Position numbers and translations under genes: made by a program
Notes under the pieces: model-generated
The model's input: the letters and a program-made list of their open reading frames with translations, nothing else
Told to the model about the DNA's origin: nothing
The model's database searches: none
Source of the DNA: Gammaproteobacteria bacterium
Lineage (GTDB): Bacteria; Pseudomonadota; Gammaproteobacteria; Steroidobacterales; Foliamicaceae
DNA length: 64,000 nt
Direction: 5' to 3'
Assembly: GCA_026707445.1 (NCBI GenBank)
Contig: JAPOWV010000069.1
Location: forward strand, 44,115 to 108,114
Shown: positions 43,268 through 54,000 of the stretch, piece after piece
Layout of the letters: the number at the start of each line of letters is the position of its first letter
Numbering within the stretch: the stretch's first letter is position 1

Positions 43268-44998
43268 CTAACCGCCGGGCGCCTTCACTCGCACTGTGAC
43301 GATGTCGATATCGTGAAACTGCTGGTGGCGAACGGACGACGACAAGCGCCGCAGCAGGCGCAACGAAACCTCCTGTTCAACGGAGGAGGAGTCCGTCTGG
43401 TCGCCGAGAAGCGCAAGCCGGTCCTGGATGTTCTCTCCTCTGGGAGTAACGATGAATTCCAGGATCGCGGCGCCCTCCTCCCTGGAGGCGCGGATCAGCA
43501 GGCGCCGCCGGTCCGATTCGCCGGCGCCGTCGTCCTCCCTGAGCAGGATCAGGACCGCCTCCTCGCTGACGGCTTCAAGTCGATCGACCATCTCGGCGCC
43601 CCAACCGCCGTGCGACGCGAACTCCCCGAGAAAACTCCTGATCTCCGCCAGGACCGATAAATCCAATACCGTGTCCAGGCGCCGCTTGCGCGGACGGGTC
43701 AATTCCACGAACAGGCTCAAGGCAATGGCGGTCACGCCGCCGGCGTTCATTCCGTTGGCGAACAGGCCTCCGGCAAATCCGGAGACCTGCCGGGGAAACA
43801 CCAGTCCGTACTGGAAACTGACGCCGACCATAAGGGCAAGCCCGACAATGAGGGCCTTGCGATAGTCCATACCGTCCTGCAGCACCATCCTTACGCCAAC
43901 CATGAACAGGGTCGCCATCAGGATGATCATGTAGGCCGCAATCACGGAATCGGGGATGGCCAGGATTGCCGCGAATGCTTTCGGAAACAACATAAGCGCC
44001 ACGAACACGGCCCCGGCCACAACGCCGACCACGCGGGCCGCAACGCCGGTGAGTTCGGCCAGCGAGACGCTGACCGAATAGGTCGTATTCGGCACGGTGC
44101 CGGCGAGGCCGGACAAGAAGCTGGCCACGCCGTCCACGGCCACCGCGCCCTGCACGGCCCGAAAATCCAGCGCCCGGCTGCGGCGCCACGATACGCGCTG
44201 AATGGCGATTGCGCCGCTGATGGACCGCACCGAAGCGATCACGCCCGCCAGCAGGAACCCCGGAAGCAGCGTAAAGAACTCCGGTCCGAAGGCGAGGCCG
44301 GGCCATTGCGCCGACGGCAGATCGACCCACCCGGCCTGGACCACCCGCCCGAAATCGTACAAGCCGAAGAAAACGGCAAGGGCCGACCCTGCCCCCACGC
44401 CGATGACCGGCGCCCACAGGCGCAGGGATCCGGTGGCCGCGAGCGCGATTCCCACGGTCACGGTCACCGTCGCGGCCGCGCTCAGAACAACCGGCAAAGC
44501 CCGGCCTTCCACCGCCGAAACGGTAAGCATGTCGCCAACGATCGGAAGCACGCTGATCGGTATGAGCATGACCACGACGCCGCAGACGGAAGGGGTAAGG
44601 ACCCGCTGGAACAGGGAAAGCCGCCAGGAAAGCGCCAGTGGAACCAGACAGGCAGCGACGACCAGCGTTGCGAGCATTGCGGGGCCGCTCTGGACCAGCG
44701 CAGCAACGCACACCGGGACGAAAGCCCCGGAAGATCCCATGAGCAGCATGTGCCTGGCTCCGATCCGCCCGAACCGGAACGCCTGCAGGATCGTGGTCAG
44801 TCCGCATATCGCCACCGACGCCCCGACGGCCCACGAAACGTAAGCCTCCGGCTGACCCGCGGCCCGCATGACCACGGTGGGTATCAGCATGATGGCGGCA
44901 AGATTGAGGGCGGCGAGCTGCGCTCCCAGGCCAATCGTGAGCAGCAGGGGCGGCCGTTCGTCGACCTGGTAGCGCAGGCCCGACGCTTCGGTATTCAC
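43268..44998 (-). CDS. NCS2-family nucleobase-type permease with C-terminal ATPase-like domain
   Basis: 576 residues. Residues about 15-430 form some 12-14 membrane helices with NCS2 features (PSVCGVVVMLIPISVLPIVG, GFLLAGVIASVRSISGAIAI, GTVPNTTYSVSVSLAELTGV). The last roughly 135 residues are soluble and resemble a degenerate RsbW/HATPase-like domain (VSEEAVLILLREDDG, LRLLRRLSSSVRHQQFHDID). The substrate is likely a xanthine- or uracil-like compound by family, or an exported product by context. It sits 45 nt after the PKS gene and is probably co-transcribed with it. Confidence 0.75.
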   Translation of the reverse strand: MNTEASGLRYQVDERPPLLLTIGLGAQLAALNLAAIMLIPTVVMRAAGQPEAYVSWAVGASVAICGLTTILQAFRFGRIGARHMLLMGSSGAFVPVCVAALVQSGPAMLATLVVAACLVPLALSWRLSLFQRVLTPSVCGVVVMLIPISVLPIVGDMLTVSAVEGRALPVVLSAAATVTVTVGIALAATGSLRLWAPVIGVGAGSALAVFFGLYDFGRVVQAGWVDLPSAQWPGLAFGPEFFTLLPGFLLAGVIASVRSISGAIAIQRVSWRRSRALDFRAVQGAVAVDGVASFLSGLAGTVPNTTYSVSVSLAELTGVAARVVGVVAGAVFVALMLFPKAFAAILAIPDSVIAAYMIILMATLFMVGVRMVLQDGMDYRKALIVGLALMVGVSFQYGLVFPRQVSGFAGGLFANGMNAGGVTAIALSLFVELTRPRKRRLDTVLDLSVLAEIRSFLGEFASHGGWGAEMVDRLEAVSEEAVLILLREDDGAGESDRRRLLIRASREEGAAILEFIVTPRGENIQDRLALLGDQTDSSSVEQEVSLRLLRRLSSSVRHQQFHDIDIVTVRVKAPGG

Positions 44999-45042
44999 GT
45001 TCTACGGCTCCAGGGGAGCGAAGGCGTCTGTTTGAAACGACA

Positions 45043-48000
45043 CTAGGAATTGATCCAATAGCTTCGGCGCTGGAATGGATAGCCCGGCACCGAGATGCGG
45101 CGGCGCTCCTCTCCCGCAAAGAGACCATCGAAGGAAACGGACGCCCCTGCTTCGTACTCCTTCGCTACCGCCTCGACAAGCGAGCGCAGCTTCGCGGATT
45201 CCGGGCCGGCTGACGAAGACGCGCCGGTGGCGCGTTTCCCCTGCCCGCCGCCGCCGTTTGCGAGCGACTTGAGTTCCTGCCGCAGCGATTCGGCATCCTC
45301 GAATACCAGGCCGGCCCGGCAATCGAAATGAGTCCGTCCCACGGCCGCCGTCCATGCCATGTCGGCCAGAAGGGCCGCCATGTCCAATTCGGAGAGCGTT
45401 TCTTCCGAGCGCCGGTCGAGCCATTCGAGATACCGCTCCGCCAGCTGCCGAAGGGCGTCCTCGGACTTGCCCGAAAGCGGAAGCATCCTGACGCTCCGGT
45501 CGCGAGCATCCTCTCCGTTCGAGGGCTCCAGTTTCGCGAAACGCTCCGGCTCGGAAGCGGACACGCGCATAAGGGCGCCCGCGGGATCGGCCGCACCGCC
45601 GGGGCCGGTCCCGTTAGCGGCGTGCCCCTCCAGCACCACATGCGCGTTCGTTCCCGATATTCCGAATGCGCTCACGCCCGACCTGGGCGGCCGTTCGGAA
45701 TCGCCGGGCCAGGGCGTCTTGTCCGAAACGACGCGTACCGGAAGCTCGTCCCAGTCGAGGTTCGGGTTCGGGTCATGGAAGTGCAACTGACCGGGAATCA
45801 TCCCGCGCTTCATCGCCAGCACGGCCTTGATCAGGCCGGCAACGCCGGCAGCCGCTTCGAGATGGCCGATGTTGGCTTTCACCGAGCCGATCAGCAGAGG
45901 CCTGTCGGACTCGCGCCCCGTTCCATAGACCGCGGCCGCGGCCTGCACCTCGATCGGGTCTCCCAGGGCCGAGCCGGCTCCATGCGCTTCCAGGTAGTCC
46001 ACCGCCGACGGCTGCATGTTCGCCCTGGAAAGCGCCGTCTCGATGACTCTTCGCTGGGCCAGGCCATTGGGCGTTGTGGGACCTGCACTGGCGCCGTTCT
46101 GGTTGACCGCCGATCCGCGGATCACTGCCCAGACGCGGTCGCCGTCCGCCTCGGCTTCATCGAGCCGTTTCAGCATCAGCATGCCGCAGCCCTCGCTTCT
46201 GACGAAACCGTCCGCGGAAGCATCGAAGGCCTTGCACTGGCCCTGGCGCGACAACATGCCCAACTCCGCCATCTCCCGGGTCACCGCGGGCGAAAGAAGC
46301 GTGTTCACGCCCCCCACCAGGGCCTGGTCCACTTCGCCGTAACGCAGGGCCATTACCGCCTGGTGCGCGGCAATCAGCGACGAGGCGCAATTCAGCTCCA
46401 CCGGAACCGCCGGGCCCTCCAGGCCCAGATGATAGGCAACCCGGCCCACCGTCATGCTGGTGGCGGTGCCCAGGTAACTCACGCCCCTGTCGCCGGTCTT
46501 CATCAGGTCCCGGTACTCGCTGGAAGCCAGTCCGACGTAAATCCCGGTGCGGCTTCCGCGCAAGCGGTCCGAGTCCATTCCGGCATCTTCCAGGGCCTGC
46601 CAGCTCGTCTCCAGCAGCATTCGCTGCCGCGGGTCCAGCATGCGCGCCTCGATCGGCGCAATGCGGAAGAACCTCGCGTCGAACTTGTCGATCTCGTCCA
46701 CGAACCCGCCCTTGCGGTAGGCGGCGAACTCTGGCGGCAAATCTCCCGCGCCATCGGACCAGGGCCCCGATCCCGCGCGGCCGTCGGTAATTCCGGTACC
46801 GCCGTCCTCGAGCTGGCGCCAGAACGCCGCAAGGTCCGGCGCCCCCGGGAAACGGCACGCCATGCCGACGATGGCAATGCCGTCTTCTTCACGCGGCGCC
46901 GCCGCACCGGGTTGCGGGCGAGGCTCTACGCGGGGCCCGGGTTGTGGGCGAGGTTCCGGCGTCGGCTCGGCCTGGGGCGCGGGTGCGGTCCCCAGGTCGC
47001 CGAGTTGCTCGGCCATATGGCCGGCAAGTTGCGTGATGTCCGGATAGTCGAAAACGGCGGTGTTGGACGCCACGTACTCCCCGGCAAACGCCCGGTTCAC
47101 CCGGTTCCGGAGTTCCACGGCCATCAGCGAGTCCATCCCGAGATCGAAGAAGCCTACCGTTGGCGCCGGCGCCGACGGCAGTCTCAGGACCGCCTGCACT
47201 TCCTTCTGGAGGAAAGAAGCGAGCAGGTCTTCATGCGCCGCCGCGGGCGAACTCCTCAGCATGGACAGCAGATCGTCCGGTCCCGCCGCGGCATCGGCCG
47301 TTGCCTCGGAGGCGGCCGACAACAGGTCTTCCACCAGGATCGGCGGTTCTTCGACGGCCCCCTCGAAAACCGACCAGTCCATCGACATCACCACCGAATG
47401 GGTGGCGTCCTGACGTACCAGCCGATCGAACGCCCTGATCCCCTGTTGCGGAGTAAACCAGCGTCCGCCGAGCGCCGAGCGCTGGCGGTCTATGCGCTCG
47501 CGCTGTTCCGCCGCCTCGCCGATCTCCGACCAGGCGCCCCAGGCTATGGCCTGGCCCGCCAGACCCAGCGCCCGGCGATGCCCGGCGAGCTGATCCAGGA
47601 AGGCATTGGCCGCGGCGTGGTTGGCCTGGCCGGGATTGCCCATGACGCCCACCCGGCTCGAGAACAACACGAACATGTCCAGGTCGCGGCCCAGCGTCGC
47701 TCGATGCAAATGCCAGGCGCCCAGCACTTTCGGCCAGAGCACCTGCTCGAAACGCTCCCAGCTCTGGTTGGTGAGTGCGCCGTCCGACAGCACGCCCACG
47801 CTGTGAATCACGCCCGCGAGCGGCGGCAGTTCCTCATCCACGCGGGCCAGCATCCGATCGATCGCCGCCGTATCGGTCACGTCCGCCAGTTCCACTTCCA
47901 CCCGAACGCCGCGTTCCCTGAGCGCGCCGATGGTCTTTTCGGCCGTATCGTCCGGAGCGCGCCGCCCGTTCAGCACAATGGTCCCGGCGCCGCGTTCCGC

Positions 48001-51000
48001 GAGCCATTCGGCCACCGCGCAACCGATTCCTCCCAGGCCGCCCGTCACCAGGTAGGTGCGGTCCTGGCGCAACCGGCCGTCCTTGACCGGCGGGTTGGTC
48101 ACCACGATCTTTCCGAGGTGCCGGGCCGAGCGCATGAAGCTCAGCGCCGCGCCGGCTTCGGCCAGCGGCCATCTGCTGTGAATGATCGGCTGCAGTTCGC
48201 CCGCCGCAACCCGAGCCATCACGTTCCGCAGGACCTTGCCCACCCTGGCCGGTTCGGTCTTCTTCAGAACATCCAGCTCCAGGATGTGGTAGGGCACGTC
48301 GGGCCGCACGGCGGCCATTTCTTTCTCGCTCAGGATGTCCCGCCGGGCCATTTCCACGAACCGGCCGCCCTGCTTGAGGCAGGACAGGCTCGCATCGATG
48401 TAGCCCTCGCTCGTCAGGCTGTTCAACACTACATCGACGCCCTCGCCGCCGGTGGCCTCGAGAATCTCATCTCCGAACGCCGTCGTGCGGCTGTCGAAGA
48501 CATGCTCCACGCCCAAAGAGCGGAGGTAGTCCCGCTTGGGCGCGCTGGCGGTAGCGAACACTTCCGCTCCCGCGGCCTGCACCCACTGGATGGCCGCCAG
48601 GCCCACGCCGCCCGCGCCGGCATGGATCAGCACCCGTTCGCCGGCCTCCAGCCCCGTGAACTCGAATGACAGCGCAGCCGAAACGAAGGCGCTGGGAATC
48701 GTGGCAAGTTCGCTCACCGAGAATCCGTCCGGCGCCGCGGCGACGAGTTCCCCGTGCGTGACCATCTCCCCTCCGAACGCGCCGAAACCCATTCCAACCA
48801 CGTGGTCGCCGGCCGCCACGCGGGACACGCCGGAGCCCACGTCCAGGACGTGTCCGCACATTTCCCGGCCGAGCATGCCCTCCTCGATGAATCCGAGCGA
48901 CCGGAAAACATCCCAGAAATTGAGCCCGGCAGCCTCCACCTGCACCCGGACCTCTTCCGGCTCAAGCGAACGCTCCGGCAGGGGCTGCACACAGGGCCTC
49001 TCGAACACGCCGTCCGGGTCGGGCGCCAGGACCCAGTCCGGGTCGTCCGGCAGCTCGAGCCGCTCGGCGCCGGCGCCGTCCCGAACCAGACGGGCTGCCA
49101 GCCGCCCACCGCGGCGATGGGCAATGTGATCCTCCGAATCCGGATACATCAGTTCATTGACGAGATCGGCTTCGGCGCCCTGTCCGGGATCGAGGTCGAT
49201 CATCCTGGGCTGGAGATGTGGCGCCTCGCGGGCGACACCCTTGCCGAAACCCCAGAGCATCGAGCCGGACAGTTCGCCGCCGCGTTCGCGCTCAAGGACC
49301 TGCGCGCCACGAGTCACCAACCACAGGCCGCCGGACGGTATCGCATCCGAGTCAATCACGCCCTGAACCAGCGCCAGGGCGCTCGTTCCGGCCCGGCGCA
49401 CGTCGGCCGCGATCTCCTCGGTGGAGGCCTGCTCCCCGTGGCCGTCGAGTCCGGCAAGGTGGACAATTCCACGCAGCGGCGCATCGCCGGAAAGTTTCTC
49501 GATCAGCGAGCGCCAGGAATCCCTGTCGTCCGGTTTCACGGCGATCTCGAACACTCCCGGACCGCCTCCGGGCTGCTTGCCGTTCGCCGGCGCATCGGCC
49601 CCGGCCAGCATTACCGTCTGGTTGCGCGCAGCCAGGTCGCTCGCCAGACCGGCCCCGAATCCCTGAGCGTCCGCAGCCAGAATCCATACGCCCGGAGGTT
49701 CGCTCACCTTCTCGGGTCCCTGGGCCACGATGACGCCCTTGTCCAGGGTCCGGTTCGGGTCCTTCTCGTCGACGCCCAGCACTTCCACTGCCTCGAAACC
49801 GGCGTCGCCCAGCGCCTGTCTCCAGATCTCGGGCGTGGCCAGGGCATGGTGCGGACGGTAGTCGTCGGCGAACCGCCACCAGCCGTCCAACTGCCCGAAG
49901 GTCAGGTCCATCCAGCCCAGCCCGGTGAGGTTTTCCAGCGCGACCAATTGACCCGACGGGGCAAGAAGTTCCCGGCAATGTGTCAGCGTTTCTTCCAGAT
50001 ATCTTGTCGCGTGAAGAACATTCGAGGCAATAATCAGGTCGTAACCGTGCGGGTCGAAGCCCTGCGCGGCCGGGTTCTTCTCGATATCCAGGGGCGCATA
50101 GCGGATACAACCACCGGCGTCCCCGAACCTCGCTTCCGCTTCGGCAAAGAATCCCGCGGAAATGTCCGTGTAGACGTAATCGAAGCGTCCCTCGGGCAGT
50201 TCCGGCAGGACCGAAGCGGTGGCGGATCCGGTGCCCGCCCCGACTTCGATCACCCGCAGGCGCCGATCGCCGGGCAAAGCAGCCACCAGGGCACGCACGG
50301 CCTCGGCCAGCAACCCGTTCGCCGCACGCGCCACCGGCGCCTTCAGGTACAGGTCGGCCGCGGTCGGCTCGCCGCTGCTGAACAGAAGGGTGAGGGCATC
50401 CTCCTTGCCGCGAAGTACCTCGCCCAGGGCTTTGCCCGACCGTTCGAACAGCCCGACTTCGGTGAGACCATGGGAATAGGTTCCCCTCATCCGTTCGGTC
50501 CACTCATCCAGGTCTCGCGGCATCTCCGCGGGCAGAGGAGCTTCGGGTCCCAGGAGCACGCGGAAGCCCGCATCGGTCTCTTCCAGCACCTCGGACTTCG
50601 CGAGCATTTCGAACATGCGGCGAAACAGGCGCGCGTGCTCGGGCAGAACGCCCATGTCCGGGCCCAGTTTTTCGGGATCGACGACGTCTCCCGTAGTCCG
50701 CTGCCATCCCATTTCCTCAAGCGTGGCAAGAGCGCGCGAACGCGACCACTGCTCAAGGTCTTCGAGCAGATCGTTCCGGCCCTGCGGATCGACACCCGCC
50801 TCGCGCAGGTAGTCGGCGAACAATTGCGAGCGGGCCGCTATGGCCGCAGGTTCCGGAAAGAACCCGGCGGAAACGATACCGGGAGCAAGCGGTTGCTCAC
50901 GCCAGTCCACCTCGTACAGGAGTTCCTTTACGCCTTCAATGGCCGACAGCAGGGCCGCCCGCGTCGCCCGCTTGATGGAGTAACCGCTCAGGCGCCCCAT

Positions 51001-54000
51001 CAGCAACCCGTCGGGGTCGTAGATCCGAAGCTCGCCGTTCAGGGTCTCCGGTGCTGCGTCAGAATCCGCATCCGCGTCGCGCGACGCGTCGCTCAGACGC
51101 ACATGGCAGTACACGCGGTCCGGCAGTCGCCCCGCCAGCCACAGCCGCTCCCAGCCGAAGGGAAGATAGGCGGCGGCGCCCTCGGACTCCTCGAGCTGTC
51201 GGGCCGTGCCGAACACCTGGAAGCAACCATCCAGGACCAGCGGATGAACGTCCAGGCCGTGTCTTTCAAAGGCCTCCGGCAGCGAAACTTCGCCCAGGGC
51301 CTCGCCGGGGCCCGACCAGACCCGCTTCAGCGTGCGGAAGAACGGTCCGAGATTGACACCGGTGCCGGCCCTCTGGCGGTAGTAGGCGTCAACATCCGTC
51401 GGCTTCAGGTCGGCCCTGAGTTGTTCGAGATCGATCGACTCGCCGTCGTCGGCCCCCGACCGGGCATCCGCCAGGCGGCCTTCGACATGCAAGGTCCAGT
51501 CCCCTTCGACGCCCTTGCTGAATATCCGGACGACCCCGGGCGCCGCCGGTTCGGATTTGTCGATCGCGAGTTGCACCGTCCTCGCGGCTGTTGCCGGCTC
51601 TCCCTCGTCCTCCTCCTCGAAAACAAGCGGATTGTGCAGTTGCATGTCCTCGACGATGATCGATTCGCTCCCTTCGGCAAGCGCGGCCGATGCCGCCATG
51701 GCGCCGTAGACCGCGCCGGGCGCCACGATGCGCCCGAACACACGGTGGTCGCTCATCCAGGGCGGATCGGACGGGAACAGTTCGGTTTCAAAGGTGATTT
51801 CGCCGCCCGCCGAATCGCGGCGCACGCCAAGCAGGGGATGACCGGCGCTCCCGCGTCGTCTCGCCGGAGCCTCCAGCCAGTGCCGGCGTCGTTGAAACGG
51901 ATAGCCCGGCAGGGAAATCCTGCGCCGGTTCTCGCCCGCGAATAGACCGGAGAATCGAATCGGCAGCCCGAGTTGGTAGGCGGCTGCGACCGCTTCCGTG
52001 AATTCCCCGCCGTCCGGTGTCCCCGACGCGCTGTCCGCCGGCGGTCGAAGGCTCGCCAGGACGGCCGGCGGAGAGCCCTGAGCCGCCTCCGGCCATGCCG
52101 ACAAGGTCATCGACGACAGTACCGCCCGCGGCCCGATCTCGATGACCAGGTCCACTCCCAGGCCGTCCAGCGCGCGAACGCCGTCCACGAATGCGACCGC
52201 CTCGCGAGCGTGCCGCCTCCAGTAGGCGCCATCCAGCCGCTCGTCCGCTCCCAGCAACCGTCCGGTCAGGTTACTGACGAAATTCACGGCAGGCGTTTCG
52301 ACCGACAAGCGGTCCGGCACCGCTTCCAGGTCATCCAGCGCCGGCTCCATCAGGGCGCTGTGGAAAGCCCTCGAAGTATTCAGGCGCCGCACGCGCACAC
52401 CCTGGGACTCCAGACGCCCGGATATCTCTTCGATTTCCGCTATCGGGCCGCTGACCACCTGGTGAGTACCGTTGTAGGCGGAAATATTGACGCCGACGCC
52501 ATGCGAAGAGGCGTTGGAGGAATCCACCTCGGCAGCCACCTCCCCGGCCGGAGCAAAGACGGCCGCCATAGCGCCCGGTTCGGTCGCCGACAGCAGCGAA
52601 CCCCGGGCCTCGGCAAGGCGCATTCCATCCTCCAGACTGAAAACGCCCGCCGCCTGCGCGGCCGCCAGTTCGCCGACACTGTGTCCCAGCACAACGGCTG
52701 GCCGAATACCGATACTTGCCCAGAGCGCCGTGAGCGCGCATTCCAGCGCATAGAGCGCCGGCTGCTCCCATGCCGTGTCGGCAAGGTCCCCCTGCGCGCC
52801 ATCGCGGCCGAACATCAGATCCAGAAGGGAAGCGCCCCGCTCCTCGACGAATACCGCCTCGCAACGGTCGAATACCGCCCTCGCAACCGGCTCGCTCTCG
52901 TAGAGCGCAAGCCCCATCCCGGTCCACTGGCTCCCCTGGCCCGTGTAGGCGAAGGCAATCGTGGCCGGTTCGCGCGCAGCCGGTCTCTCTTCACCCTGGG
53001 CCACCTCCTGCAGTCGCGAGCGCAGGGATTCCGCCTCGCGGAAAACGACGCCCTCGCGAACATCGAAGTGGCTTCGTCCCACGCCTGCGGTCCAGGCCAT
53101 GTCCGCCAGCAAAGGATCCATTCCCGCACCGTCGGAGGAAGACCCGTTTTCCCGTTCCGCAAGCCAGTTCAGGTAGCGCCCCGCCAGTTCCCCGAGCGCC
53201 GCGTGGGACTTGCCCGAGAGCGGCAGGAGACGCAAGCGGCGTGAGGTGGACTCCCGTTCCGGGACCGGCAGGTGCGAAACGCCGTCCGGCATCGAAACCG
53301 CAACCGCCTGCGCGCGGCCGGCTACGGCGCCTGTCCCGTTTATCGCTGCGCTTTGCCCGTCCGGTCCCCGGTGCTCTTCAACGATCAGGTGAGCGTTGGT
53401 GCCGGAAATACCGAAGGAGTTCACGCCCGCCAGGCGCGGCCGGCTTCCTTCGCCCGGCCAGTCCAGCATTTCGGTCGTGATCTTCAGGGGCAGGCTGTCC
53501 CAGTCGACGCGCGGATTGGGGTCCCGCAAATGCAGGTGTTTCGGAATCACGCCCTGATTCACGACCAGCACCGCCTTGATCAGCCCCGCCACTCCGGCCG
53601 CCGACTCCAGGTGACCCACGTTGGTCTTTACCGAACCGATCAGCAGCGGATCGTCCGTCTTGCGCGCCCGGCCGTAGACTGCCGCCACGGCGTCGATTTC
53701 GATCGGGTCGCCGACGGTGGTCCCGGTCCCATGCGCTTCCAGGTAATCCACTTCCAGTGCCTGGACGCCCGCCTGTGACAGGGCCTCCTTGATCACCCTT
53801 TCCAGCGCCGGCGTGTTGGGGACCGTCAGGCCTACGCTGGCGCCCCCGTGGTTCACGGCGGAGCCCCGGATGACGGCCCAGATCCGGTCGCCGTCGGCCT
53901 CAGCTTCGCTCAGCCGCTTGAGAATAACCACGCCGCAACCTTCTCCGCGAACATAGCCGTCGGCCGACGCATCGAAGGTCTTGCATTGCCCCTCGGGGGA

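Noticed and set aside
45043..46890. Treating the end of the synthase as a frameshift with a hidden AT domain downstream
   Set aside because: The 44 nt between its stop and the permease gene cannot hold an AT, and the post-AT linker is present in frame, so the AT core is deleted rather than shifted.
45328..51945. Long open frames on the + strand opposite the polyketide synthase gene
   Set aside because: They are antisense to a fully motif-supported 3217-residue protein, have biased composition (Arg/Gly/His-rich) and no domains; they result from the high GC content.
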